DNA of 64,000 bases from Heliopora coerulea (GCA_030142905.1 JASJOG010000108.1:821001-885000); one strand, 5' to 3'; positions 1-13,252 are shown, counted from the first letter of the stretch. Made by a program: numbers and translations. The notes: generated from the sequence alone by a model not told the origin.

Positions 1-3000
1 CTTAGCCCAAGTGAAAACTGGGTAAAATGCCATTTTTCAGTTGGTGTAATAAATCCCAGGGGAATTCCTATTCCCAAGGGAATTCCTATTCCCAAGGGAA
101 TTAAGTTGAAAAAAAGTAAAAAGTTTATTCCCAAGGGAATTCTTAACCCAAGTCAAAACTGGGTAAAATGCCATTTTTCAGTTGGTGTAATAAATCCCAG
201 GGGAATTCCTATTCCCAAGGGAATTAAGTTGAAAAAAAGTGAAAAGTTTATTCCCAAGGGAATTCTTAGCCCAAGTGAAAACTGGGTAAAATGCCATTTT
301 TCAGTTGGTGTAATAAATCCCAGGGGAATTCCTATTCCCAAGGGAATTAAGTTGAAAAAAGGTAAAAAGTTTATTCCCAAGGGAATTCTTAACCCAAGTC
401 AAAACTGGGTAAAATGCCATTTTTCAGTTGGTGTAATAAATCCCAGGGGAATTCCTATTCCCAAGGGAATTAAGTTGAAAAAAAGTGAAAAGTTTATTCC
501 CAAGGGAATTCTTACACCAAGTGAAAACTGGCCAAAATGCCATTTTTCAGTTGATGTAATAAATCCCAGGGGAATTCCTATTCCCAAGGGAATTAAGTTG
601 AAAAAAAGTGAAAAGTTTATTCCCAAGGGAATTCTTAGCCCAAGTGAAAACTGGGTAAAATGCCATTTTTCAGTTGGTGTAATAAATCCCAGGGGAATTC
701 CTATTCCCAAGGGAATTAAGTTGAAAAAAAGTGAAAAGTTTATTCCCAAGGGAATTCTTACACCAAGTGAAAACTGGCCAAAATGCCATTTTTCAGTTGG
801 TGTAATAAATCCCAGGGGAATTCCTATTCCCAAGGGAATTAAGTTGAAAAAAAGTGAAAAGTTTATTCCCAAGGGAATTCTTAGCCCAAGTGAAAACTGG
901 GTAAAATGCCATTTTTCAGTTGGTGTAATAAATCCCAGGGGAATTCCTATTCCCAAGGGAATTAAGTTGAAAAAAAGTGAAAAGTTTATTCCCAAGGGAA
1001 TTCTTAACCCAAGTCAAAACTGGCCAAAATGCCATTTTTCAGTTGGTGTAATAAATCCCAGGGGAATTCCTATTCCCAAGGGAATTAAGTTGAAAAAAAA
1101 GTGAAAAGTTTATTCCCAAGGGAATTCTTAGCCCAAGTCAAAACTGGGTAAAATGCCATTTTTCAGTTGGTGTAATAAATCCCAGGGGAATTCCTATTCC
1201 CAAGGGAATTAAGTTGAAAAAAAGTGAAAAGTTTATTCCCAAGGGAATTCTTAGCCCAAGTCAAAACTGTGTAAAATGCCATTTTTCAGTTGGTGTAATA
1301 AATCCCAGGGGAATTCCTATTCCCAAGGGAATTAAGTTGAAAAAAAAGTGAAAAATTTATTCCCAAGGGAATTCTTAGCCCAAGTCAAAACTGGGTAAAA
1401 TGCCATTTTTCAGTTGGTGTAATAAATCCCAGGGGAATTCCTATTCCCAAGGGAATTAAGTTGAAAAAAAGTGAAAAGTTTATTCCCAAGGGAATTCTTA
1501 CACCAAGTGAAAACTGGCCAAAATGCCATTTTTCAGTTGGTGTAATAAATCCCAGGGGAATTCCTATTCCCAAGGGAATTAAGTTGAAAAAAAGTGAAAA
1601 GTTTATTCCCAAGGGAATTCTTACACCAAGTGAAAACTGTGTAAAATGCCATTTTTTAGTTGGTGTAATAAATCCCAGGGGAATTCCTATTCCCAAGGGA
1701 ATTAAGTTGAAAAAAGTGAAAAGTTTATTCCCAAGGGAATTCTTACACCAAGTGAAAACTGGCCAAAATGCCATTTTTCAGTTAGTGTAATAAATCCCAG
1801 GGGAATTCCTATTCCCAAGGGAATTAAGTTGAATAAAGTGAAAAGTTTATTCCCAAGGGAATTCTTAGCCCAAGTGAAAACTGGGTAAAATGCCATTTTT
1901 CAGTTGGTGTAATAAATCCCAGGGGAATTCCTATTCCCAAGGGAATTAAGTTGAAAAAAGGTAAAAAGTTTATTCCCAAGGGAATTCTTAACCCAAGTCA
2001 AAACTGGGTAAAATGCCATTTTTCAGTTGGTGTAATAAATCCCAGGGGAATTCCTATTCCCAAGGGAATTAAGTTGAAAAAAAGTAAAAAGTTTATTCCC
2101 AAGGGAATTCTTAACCCAAGTCAAAACTGGGTAAAATGCCATTTTTCAGTTGGTGTAATAAATCCCAGGGGAATTCCTATTCCCAAGGGAATTAAGTTGA
2201 AAAAAAGTGAAAAGTTTATTCCCAAGGGAATTCTTAGCCCAAGTGAAAACTGGGTAAAATGCCATTTTTCAGTTGGTGTAATAAATCCCAGGGGAATTCC
2301 TATTCCCAAGGGAATTAAGTTGAAAAAAGTGAAAAGTTTATTCCCAAGGGAATTCTTACACCAAGTGAAAACTGGGTAAAATGCCATTTTTCAGTTGGTG
2401 TAATAAATCCCAGGGGAATTCCTATTCCCAAGGGAATTAAGTTGAAAAAAAGTGAAAAGTTTATTCCCAAGGGAATTCTTAGCCCAAGTGAAAACTGGGT
2501 AAAATGCCATTTTTCAGTTGGTGTAATAAATCCCAGGGGAATTCCTATTCCCAAGGGAATTAAGTTGAAAAAAAGTAAAAAGTTTATTCCCAAGGGAATT
2601 CTTAACCCAAGTCAAAACTGGGTAAAATGCCATTTTTCAGTTGGTGTAATAAATCCCAGGGGAATTCCTATTCCCAAGGGAATTAAGTTGAAAAAAAGTG
2701 AAAAGTTTATTCCCAAGGGAATTCTTAGCCCAAGTGAAAACTGGGTAAAATGCCATTTTTCAGTTGGTGTAATAAATCCCAGGGGAATTCCTATTCCCAA
2801 GGGAATTAAGTTGAAAAAAGTGAAAAGTTTATTCCCAAGGGAATTCTTACACCAAGTGAAAACTGGCCAAAATGCCATTTTTCAGTTAGTGTAATAAATC
2901 CCAGGGGAATTCCTATTCCCAAGGGAATTAAGTTGAAAAAAGTGAAAAGTTTATTCCCAAGGGAATTCTTAGCCCAAGTGAAAACTGGGTAAAATGCCAT

Positions 3001-6000
3001 TTTTCAGTTGGTGTAATAAATCCCAGGGGAATTCCTATTCCCAAGGGAATTAAGTTGAAAAAAGTGAAAAGTTTATTCCCAAGGGAATTCTTACACCAAG
3101 TGAAAACTGGCCAAAATGCCATTTTTCAGTTAGTGTAATAAATCCCAGGGGAATTCCTATTCCCAAGGGAATTAAGTTGAAAAAAAGTGAAAAGTTTATT
3201 CCCAAGGGAATTCTTAGCCCAAGTGAAAACTGGGTAAAATGCCATTTTTCAGTTGGTGTAATAAATCCCAGGGGAATTCCTATTCCCAAGGGAATTAAGT
3301 TGAAAAAAAGTGAAAAGTTTATTCCCAAGGGAATTCTTAACCCAAGTCAAAACTGGGTAAAATGCCATTTTTCAGTTGGTGTAATAAATCCCAGGGGAAT
3401 TCCTATTCCCAAGGGAATTAAGTTGAAAAAAAGTGAAAAGTTTATTCCCAAGGGAATTCTTAGCCCAAGTGAAAACTGGGTAAAATGCCATTTTTCAGTT
3501 GGTGTAATAAATCCCAGGGGAATTCCTATTCCCAAGGGAATTAAGTTGAAAAAAAGTGAAAAGTTTATTCCCAAGGGAATTCTTACACCAAGTGAAAACT
3601 GGGTAAAATGCCATTTTTCAGTTGGTGTAATAAATCCCAGGGGAATTCCTATTCCCAAGGGAATTAAGTTGAAAAAAAGTGAAAAGTTTATTCCCAAGGG
3701 AATTCTTAGCCCAAGTGAAAACTGGGTAAAATGCCATTTTTCAGTTGGTGTAATAAATCCCAGGGGAATTCCTATTCCCAAGGGAATTCCTATTCCCAAG
3801 GGAATTAAGTTGAAAAAAAGTAAAAAGTTTATTCCCAAGGGAATTCTTAACCCAAGTCAAAACTGGGTAAAATGCCATTTTTCAGTTGGTGTAATAAATC
3901 CCAGGGGAATTCCTATTCCCAAGGGAATTAAGTTGAAAAAAAGTGAAAAGTTTATTCCCAAGGGAATTCTTAGCCCAAGTGAAAACTGGGTAAAATGCCA
4001 TTTTTCAGTTGGTGTAATAAATCCCAGGGGAATTCCTATTCCCAAGGGAATTAAGTTGAAAAAAAGTGAAAAGTTTATTCCCAAGGGAATTCTTACACCA
4101 AGTGAAAACTGGCCAAAATGCCATTTTTCAGTTGGTGTAATAAATCCCAGGGGAATTCCTATTCCCAAGGGAATTAAGTTGAAAAAAGTGAAAAGTTTAT
4201 TCCCAAGGGAATTCTTACACCAAGTGAAAACTGGCCAAAATGCCATTTTTCAGTTAGTGTAATAAATCCCAGGGGAATTCCTATTCCCAAGGGAATTAAG
4301 TTGAAAAAAAGTGAAAAGTTTATTCCCAAGGGAATTCTTAGCCCAAGTGAAAACTGGGTAAAATGCCATTTTTCAGTTGGTGTAATAAATCCCAGGGGAA
4401 TTCCTATTCCCAAGGGAATTAAGTTGAAAAAAAGTGAAAAGTTTATTCCCAAGGGAATTCTTACACCAAGTGAAAACTGGGTAAAATGCCATTTTTCAGT
4501 TGGTGTAATAAATCCCAGGGGAATTCCTATTCCCAAGGGAATTAAGTTGAAAAAAAGTGAAAAGTTTATTCCCAAGGGAATTCTTAGCCCAAGTGAAAAC
4601 TGGGTAAAATGCCATTTTTCAGTTGGTGTAATAAATCCCAGGGGAATTCCTATTCCCAAGGGAATTAAGTTGAAAAAAAGTGAAAAGTTTATTCCCAAGG
4701 GAATTCTTACACCAAGTGAAAACTGGGTAAAATGCCATTTTTCAGTTGGTGTAATAAATCCCAGGGGAATTCCTATTCCCAAGGGAATTAAGTTGAAAAA
4801 AAGTGAAAAGTTTATTCCCAAGGGAATTCTTAGCCCAAGTGAAAACTGGGTAAAATGCCATTTTTCAGTTGGTGTAATAAATCCCAGGGGAATTCCTATT
4901 CCCAAGGGAATTAAGTTGAAAAAAAGTAAAAAGTTTATTCCCAAGGGAATTCTTAACCCAAGTCAAAACTGGGTAAAATGCCATTTTTCAGTTGGTGTAA
5001 TAAATCCCAGGGGAATTCCTATTCCCAAGGGAATTAAGTTGAAAAAAAGTGAAAAGTTTATTCCCAAGGGAATTCTTAGCCCAAGTGAAAACTGGGTAAA
5101 ATGCCATTTTTCAGTTGGTGTAATAAATCCCAGGGGAATTCCTATTCCCAAGGGAATTAAGTTGAAAAAAGGTAAAAAGTTTATTCCCAAGGGAATTCTT
5201 AACCCAAGTCAAAACTGGGTAAAATGCCATTTTTCAGTTGGTGTAATAAATCCCAGGGGAATTCCTATTCCCAAGGGAATTAAGTTGAAAAAAAGTGAAA
5301 AGTTTATTCCCAAGGGAATTCTTACACCAAGTGAAAACTGGCCAAAATGCCATTTTTCAGTTGATGTAATAAATCCCAGGGGAATTCCTATTCCCAAGGG
5401 AATTAAGTTGAAAAAAAGTGAAAAGTTTATTCCCAAGGGAATTCTTAGCCCAAGTGAAAACTGGGTAAAATGCCATTTTTCAGTTGGTGTAATAAATCCC
5501 AGGGGAATTCCTATTCCCAAGGGAATTAAGTTGAAAAAAAGTGAAAAGTTTATTCCCAAGGGAATTCTTACACCAAGTGAAAACTGGCCAAAATGCCATT
5601 TTTCAGTTGGTGTAATAAATCCCAGGGGAATTCCTATTCCCAAGGGAATTAAGTTGAAAAAAAGTGAAAAGTTTATTCCCAAGGGAATTCTTACACCAAG
5701 TGAAAACTGGCCAAAATGCCATTTTTCAGTTGGTGTAATAAATCCCAGGGGAATTCCTATTCCCAAGGGAATTAAGTTGAAAAAAAGTGAAAAGTTTATT
5801 CCCAAGGGAATTCTTAACCCAAGTCAAAACTGGCCAAAATGCCATTTTTCAGTTGGTGTAATAAATCCCAGGGGAATTCCTATTCCCAAGGGAATTAAGT
5901 TGAAAAAAAGTGAAAAGTTTATTCCCAAGGGAATTCTTAGCCCAAGTCAAAACTGGCCAAAATGCCATTTTTCAGTTGGTGTAATAAATCCCAGGGGAAT

Positions 6001-6540
6001 TCCTATTCCCAAGGGAATTAAGTTGAAAAAAAGTGAAAAGTTTATTCCCAAGGGAATTCTTAGCCCAAGTCAAAACTGTGTAAAATGCCATTTTTCAGTT
6101 GGTGTAATAAATCCCAGGGGAATTCCTATTCCCAAGGGAATTAAGTTGAAAAAAAGTGAAAAGTTTATTCCCAAGGGAATTCTTAGCCCAAGTCAAAACT
6201 GGGTAAAATGCCATTTTTCAGTTGGTGTAATAAATCCCAGGGGAATTCCTATTCCCAAGGGAATTAAGTTGAAAAAAAGTGAAAAGTTTATTCCCAAGGG
6301 AATTCTTACACCAAGTGAAAACTGGGTAAAATGCCATTTTTCAGTTGGTGTAATAAATCCCAGAGGAATTCCAAGTCCCAAGGGAATTAAGTTGAATAAA
6401 AGTAAAAAGTTAATTCCCAAGGGAATTCTTGCACCAAGTCAAAATATCTCAAAATGCAATTTTTCAGTTGGTGTAATAAATCCCTGGGGAATTCCAATTC
6501 TCAAGGGAATTAAGTTGAGAAAAAAGTGAGAAATTGGTTA
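1..6540. repeat. 123-bp tandem satellite array (about 53 copies, truncated at left edge)
   Basis: The array starts before position 1 and runs to about 6540; the last two units (6360-6540) are clearly diverged, as expected at an array edge. The usual period is 123 bp. Some units are 122 or 124 bp because of length changes in one A-run, and two places (about 70-100 and 3778-3800) carry an extra 18-bp step. Each unit has two copies of a short inverted repeat (ATTCCC-AA-GGGAAT) and two EcoRI-type GAATTC sites. Three main variants alternate, told apart by the bases after the second GAATTC (tagccc, taaccc, tacacc) and by ctgggt versus ctggcc. Because 123 is a multiple of three and the unit has open frames on both strands, it creates long periodic ORFs (up to 742 codons); I read these as by-products. 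It sits about 420 bp beyond the stop codon of the obscurin-like gene. Confidence 0.97.
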
Positions 6541-6961
6541 ATTCCCAAGGGAATTCAATGGGATTCCTCGCTCACATGTCAGTAGTTGTCATACGCATTT
6601 CAGTTTTTTACACAACCAAACAAAGCTTTCCACTATTACATCATTGTTATGGCACATATGGTCAGTTACAATCCAAGCATTATGCTAATGTATAATATTT
6701 ATAAAATCAATATTAAAACTAGAAAAAAGAAGGAAGCAAAACAGGTCCTGTGTTTCAAGAAATATATTTCAAAAAACAAATGAGACAAACTGTTAAAACT
6801 TCAGAAAGAAAAATAAAAAACAAAAAAAACAAGAAGGCAAAACTATCCTGTTTTCTTTTAAAAATGGTTCATCTAGAATGAATTAATGCTTTATTGAATC
6901 TTCATTCAACCAGACATTTATTCTGTTTACTTTGCCTTTTCATTCTTTCTTATTGTGTTCA
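6541..6961 (-). other. 3' UTR and 3' flank of the obscurin-like gene
   Basis: An AT-rich stretch between the satellite edge and the stop codon of the minus-strand gene. On the minus strand it begins directly after TAA at 6962-6964 and contains the two poly(A) signals annotated separately. The part at about 6541-6860 shows no gene; a 65-codon plus-strand ORF at 6586-6783 is low-complexity and unsupported. Confidence 0.7.
6890..6922 (-). terminator. Two poly(A) signals (AATAAA)
   Basis: Read on the minus strand, AATAAA occurs at 6917-6922 and again at 6890-6895, about 40 and 70 bases after the stop codon. Both are canonical hexamers in the right orientation and place for 3' end formation of the obscurin-like transcript. 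Which is used cannot be told from sequence. Confidence 0.65.
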
Positions 6962-7057
6962 TTACTCCTCATCGTCTTCATCATCTTCCTCTTCAGGACT
7001 ATCGTAAGGTTCCTCTTTGAATGATCTCAATACACATGAAGCAACAACAGGCTCTTC
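6962..7057 (-). CDS. obscn: Last exon: acidic C-terminal tail
   Basis: Acceptor TTTTAG before GAAGAGCCT; phase 0; 31 codons plus TAA. The tail ends in a run of Glu/Asp (PEEEDDEDDEE) with no known domain. The open frame ends in a stop followed by two AATAAA signals, which supports it as the terminal exon. Confidence 0.85.
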   Translation of the reverse strand, partial: EEPVVASCVLRSFKEEPYDSPEEEDDEDDEE

Positions 7058-10000
7058 CTAAAATGTTAAATATTGTTTTCTCATTTACTGTTTTCCTTCA
7101 CTCATTAATCCCATCAAACGTTCGTCTGTCAATACATTGAACTACACCTTCTGTTGTTTGTTATCAGAAAATATACTATTATTAATACATTAGAGATAAT
7201 AAAATTTCAATTACATCAGAGAAATATGTTGCCTAACTGAAATATTATTATCCCTAATGTATGGTGTCAGTGGTCATCTGTTGGCACTATGAAATGCCCT
7301 TTGATACAAATGGTCACGTATCTATGCTAATGAATGTCAATTGGATAAAATGAATGGATTTTTGCATTAATGAGTTTGCGGTTGGTGTTAATGATAGTAT
7401 ATTTTCTGGTAATGAACAGCAAAAGGTGTACATTTATTTATTCTACCCAACTAGGGGGTTCATCCACTCTGTCTATCAATCTACGTGATGTTTTGAGAAC
7501 TTGTTTTTCAAACTGTTTGTTTATTTTATCATTTGTTCATCAAAATAATGATCAATGTCACGAGAATTGAGATTTACTTACACTTTCCAGTTCTTCTAGT
7601 GTCTCTTGAAGGTTTTTAAAGTCTGCTGCACTAGCTGGGATTGAATTTCGACCCAAGTTCCATAATATGTCTTTCTACAATGCAAAAATATAACCAGTTG
7701 GTAAAGTAGAAAAGAAAAATGAATCTGACCTAGGCTGTTCTAAGTTGGAGGTCTTGCTGTATGAAAGTTTTCAACCATTTTGGGTCCAAGATATCTCATG
7801 TTGATGAGGAAAATTGTCTGTCATTAGCCAGAGCAAAATGAAAAATTCAATTACAGAATGAAAAGAATTAAGAAAATCATAAGGATGGCCTATTGCATAC
7901 TACATTATTCTGTACAAATTACACAAAGCGTTCAATTTAATCCATGACTAGAGACTTTGATCCTATTTCTGTGAATTGTCTTTTGATTTCAGGGAATAAA
8001 CCTAAGATGGCAATATATTGGCATGACTGATGTTTCCTTTACTCATTCCTGAAGAGTCACCCACAGCAGACCCATCCTTCTGTTCAATAAAATGGTCATT
8101 AATATATATCAAAAACAACAAAGGGCCCAAGACTGACCCTTGTCACACTCCACAGGAAATATATTGTTTATTAGATGTAGCACTTCCAAAAGAAGTCACT
8201 TGATTTCTACCACTAAGATATGAAACAAACCAATCATTAGCTATTCCTCTGATTCCATAACATTCTAATATTCTAACTAAAATTTCATGGTCAACTGTAT
8301 CAAAGGCTTTACTAAAATCTGAAAATATTCCACAAAAATATTCATGATTTTCTATAGAGTTCTGTATTTTATCAATAATACTCAGAATAGCATGTTCTTT
8401 AGAGTGTTGCTCACAAAATCCAAATTGCTTTGAGTAAAGAATATTTCTCTTATTGAGATGAGCAATCAATCTATTTGTACATAAGCTTTTCTAAAATTTT
8501 ACTAAACACAGATAAAAGTGAAATAGGATGATAATTGCCCACACTTGACCATGCTCCATTTTTGAAAACTGGCATTACCTTTGCTAATTTAAAATTTTCA
8601 GGAACAACACCAGTATTAAATGAAAAGTTAAATAACATTTCCAAAGGTTTACAAAGAACAAACTTTAACAATTTAAGTATAGGAATAGGTATACTAAAAG
8701 GACCAGTAGTTTTATTACTGTTTAATTTTGAAATCTCCTGCAAATTTCAAAGGCAGTCATTGGGCAAAGGTAAAAACTTTCAGTAACATGTAAATTTAAA
8801 TATTCCAAAGATCTTTCCACACTAAGAATTGTACTAGCCAAATGAGTGCCAATATTGGCAAAACATTCATTAAAGGCATTTGCAATCAATTTTGGCTCAC
8901 TTAATTCAGTTTCACCTTTTATTATCTTGGTAGGTAAATTATTAGTCTGAGGTTTAGTAGATATAATTTGCTTTATTCCAGTCCAAACTTTTTTAACATT
9001 GCTGGTATTTTTGCAAAAATAATCATTATAGTGTTTTCTTTTGCTAATTTTGAGAAGATGAGTTAATTTATTTCTATATATCTTAAATTTTGAATAAAAA
9101 TATGTACATTTTGTTTTCAAAATTTTTTTGTAGAGACGATTCTTTTTCTTTATGGAACTTTTAATTGCAGGTGTTATTCATGGTTTGGATTGAATTTTTA
9201 TCTGACATTTTGATAATTGTTTAATAGGTACATGAATGTCAATAATTTCAGTTGTTTTTTTACAGAAGGTATCAAACATGTCACTAGGATTAGTATTTTC
9301 AGAAAAGGCTTCTAACCAATCTACAGATTTAGTGCCATTAATCAAACATGACTCATCAAAATTGGAATAATCTCTCCTGTAAATTTTAATACTATTTGGT
9401 ACAGATAAAAATTCCTTAATTATCAAAAAGTTTGGTAAATGATCAGTATGCTCATATGCCACATTTCCACCAATAGTAAAATGTTTGATTGAATTAAAAA
9501 ATAAATTACCAATTAATGTTTCTGAATGATCAGTAATTCTTGTAGGTTGTAAGATATATGGTTGGAAGAAATAAGTACCTAATATGTTCAGGAAATTATC
9601 TGTAACTGGGTGGGATTCAAGTTTTAATAGGTCAAGGTTAAAGTCACCCAAGATAATACAGTATTTGCTTTCCTGATGTATATTCTCAATTGAAGAATCC
9701 AGATAGCTTATAAAATTTTCCAGATTCCCAAATGGGTGCCAGTAAATAACAGCACACAAAATATTATGCTGAGCATCGTTCTGTATCTCAATTCAAAGAG
9801 TTTCAAATTCATCATTTGATAATGTCAAATCATCTCAAACTGTGTAGATAAGTTCAGAATGGATGTGCATTCCAACCCCTCCAGCATTTGACATACTTGG
9901 TTGAGAGAGAAAATTACACCCAGGCAACTCAATATTTAATACACTATCTTGATTAAACTTAATTTTAGTTTCAGTTAGACAAATTAAAGAAAATATGATA

Positions 10001-13000
10001 TAATTCAGATAGCATATTTCCTAATTTGTCATAATTGGCTGATGGGCTTCTAATTTTACAATGAATAACTGAAACACAGCTATCATTGAAACAATCAATA
10101 ACCTCCTTATTTGCATGGAAGTTGTGAGTATTATAGTAATTAAAATTAACTTCTGATTGCATATGTAAATCTACATCATATTCTGGCATAGGTCCAAGCC
10201 TGGATATATTTTTTTTTGCTCTGGCTGTCAAAATGACCAGCATCAATCAGATTGTGCCTGTCACAAAACAAAATGTACCTGTCACTTAACAAGACTATAA
10301 TTTGATTGATATTCGTACATTCGCCGTATATTAATAATTGTTATTGTATACAAGCATTGGTATGGGATATTAAAACTTAAAGGTATGAATGATATGTGCA
10401 CTGCACACAATTTTATTTAAAAGTATTATACATGTAGATTTATACATGTAGTATACAACTACAAAAAGATCATAATCATCAACAATTAATCTATTCTTGA
10501 ACCATCACATGTCTCTTTGATCAATTTAAATCCTCAAAGTCACAGTAAATCCCCAGGAAGGAAACCTGCAAAACTAGAATCACTATCATCCGAATCAGAC
10601 AAATGTTTCTCATGTAAGTTATTGTCAGTGGTCAAGTCTTGACCAATATGGCTATCATTGCTAACACTATTTATGTCAGCAGACATGAAAAATGAAGTTA
10701 TTTTCTTGGATATGTTGTATATAATTTAACACTAGAGTGATCATAAACAATCAATATCCAAGACAGTCGCACTTCGCCATTTTATATTCACCCACACATG
10801 ATCTTGCAGGTAACTCGCAAAACTACTCGCAGCAACTTGCACACGTTCACTAATTTAATATACAAACGAAGAGAGTGATTGATTAAAGACAAATATTAAT
10901 AATTGGTTTTGTATTGAGACTGGAAATCAATGTTACCAAAAACCGTTCCGGACAAAGTGACAGACATAGTCAAATTTGTGACTGTTTAAACTCCATAAAT
11001 GACAAATTTGTACCAGAAAATGTTCGTGACCAGATGCTAATATCCAGGCTTGCATAGGTCAGAATAAAATGTTTAAGGCCATCTCAGGCAGAAGTGAAAA
11101 AATCAGTTCTGCATTATATTTAATAATATTAATTAAATATTAATTTCTTTTTAAATTTTGCTAATTAATTATTGAGATTTAGAATGTATTATATTAGTTG
11201 CATTAGAATGAATTGGATTACACAATACAATGTTATGCTGCATTGTGTCATGCTATACACCTTTTGCTGTTCATTACCAGAAAATATATTATCATTAACA
11301 CTAACCTTAAGCTCATTAACACAAAAATATATTCATTTTATTCAATCAACATTCACTAGCATAGATATGCAACTGTTTGCATCGAAGGGCATTCTATAGC
11401 ACCAACAGACAACTATAAACACCATTCTACTGTCCATTAGGGATAATAAAATTTCAATTGTGTAAGACAAATACCTTGCATAATTGAAATTCTATTATCC
11501 CTAATGTATAGCAGAATGATGTTAATGGTCATCTGTTGGTGCTATAGAATGCCCTTCGATGCAAATGGTTGCATATCTATGTTAGTGAGTGTTGATTGAA
11601 TAAAATGAATGTATTTTTGTGTTAATGAGTTTGAGTTTGGCATTAATAAGATATTTTCTGCTAATGAACAGCAAAAGGTGTACTATGCTATAAAAGTGTG
11701 ATGTTCTGCTATGTTATGTTAAGTCACTTCATAATTTGGTTATTTACCTTAAACCAACTGTGTTGCATGACTTGAGCCAGAGTATAACGTTTCCTGTAAA
11801 TAAAAAATGGAGATGAAAAAACGCACTTGCTCATCTTCTTACTTTCCTAGACTGTTTCCAAAAGCTATAGACAAGTACATCCTATAAACGAAGAAAAAGT
11901 ACGTTGAATTGACGGGAAAATTCTAATTTATTGCTAGTAATTCCACCTTCTTTGCCTCAGGTCAGTCTGATCAAAAACAGAACAAGGAAAGAGAACCAAA
12001 AACAGACTTATTGTACAGCAATCAGTGTTAATAGGGAAGTGTAACCACTCAACACCAAAGAAAAAAAAGACAAAAAAAACCAAAAAAAAAACAAGAAACT
12101 GAGCATTCAAAGTCGAGTGTCTATGTAAAATCTGATAATATATATGTAAAGAAAATAACATTTGGACTGTAAGAAATACTACAAACTTCTGTGGCAAAAT
12201 CTTACTCAGGGATTCGTTTGAAAACACCCTTAATGATGTCCACGCCATGGTCAGAAAGTCTGGAGAACAGTTCCTTCTTAATCTCGAACTGAACCTTCGC
12301 AATTTTGCGTTTCACTTCTTCCTCGTCGGGAGCAGCAAATGGAGAGACTGCCGTAAGCCTTGGAAAAGAAAAGAATTAGTTGAAAAATATCGCATGGCAG
12401 AACTTTACAACATCTGTACAAGACTATAAGGTCATATTAACTTTTCCACTCTTTCAAGACAACACAGAATATTGAAAAACATAACTATTCAAGGCATACA
12501 AACAGAAAATTGGTATATTTTACTTTGTGTAAAGTTAAGATGTTACCGTGCAAACTCTATGAAGTGGAGGATATTTTCCACTCGTATCTCATTACCAAAC
12601 GTCTTCCTGGGGTACACTACTAAATTCTAAGTTTGATCAAGTTTGATTCTCACTTTTAACTCGTTCCATCTTAAATATATTGTTCAAGTTCAATAATAAC
12701 GCAAGAGTTCCTGGGAGCCACCTTATCTTCGTAGATACCTCGCGTTGGTTTAGGTCTTTGAAGATACCTCGCATTCAAATTAAACATTCTCTTGTCTTGT
12801 CCTTTATTACCCTGTTCTACCATACTCTTCCTCAATAAACCCTGAGTCACGTCCTTTTCATCCAACAAGATATACCGATCGTTGAGGCAACCATCAAATG
12901 GAATGCTCTCCAACGATGAAACACCTCTTCGTTGATGAATAATTAATACACAATATGCTGTCGTAATTTGATCAAATGCTTCATCATGCAAGAGGTGAAC

Positions 13001-13206
13001 AATCTCGCTCTATACTCACATGACATGGATCAGGACTCCAACTGACCACATGTCCGTAGCAGGAGAACAGTTTTCGTACACAAGAGCCTCAGGTGCTGTA
13101 AAATGGAGAAAACCGCCATGTTAATTTACAGTCAGTACATATATATGGCAATCGTGTGAAAACAAAATATATACATATACATAATACATACATATACACG
13201 TACACG

Positions 13207-13252
<46 letters not shown>

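Larger units (their letters stand above)
8040..10250 (-). mobile_element. Degraded non-LTR retrotransposon (LINE; CR1/L2/Jockey-like), truncated
   Basis: On the minus strand the fragments read in LINE order: apurinic endonuclease start (9971-10246, with VIHCKIRSPSANYDKL), endonuclease core (9178-9759, with ILGDFNLDLLK and EHTDHLP), linker (8722-9120) and reverse transcriptase (8471-8743 and 8143-8469, with FSDFSKAFDTVDHEIL). The pieces sit in different frames, so several frameshifts have accrued. The RT motif GVPQGS reads GV-stop-QGS at about 8140, and the frame then continues for about 30 codons without the catalytic YADD/FADD box, so the 3' part is missing. It lies inside the obscurin-like intron 7675-11747 in the same orientation as the gene. 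It cannot encode active proteins as it stands. Confidence 0.88.

Noticed and set aside
106..6529. Long plus- and minus-strand ORFs over the satellite (up to 742 codons) as a repeat protein gene
   Set aside because: Frames exist only because the unit is 123 bp; one-base indels in several units break them, both strands are equally open, and no promoter, splice or domain evidence is seen.
12671..12991. 106-codon minus-strand ORF inside a kinase 2 intron
   Set aside because: It reads plausibly (for example LNARYLQRPKPTRGIYEDK) but has no recognised domain, no matching phases with flanking exons, and a short internal direct repeat.
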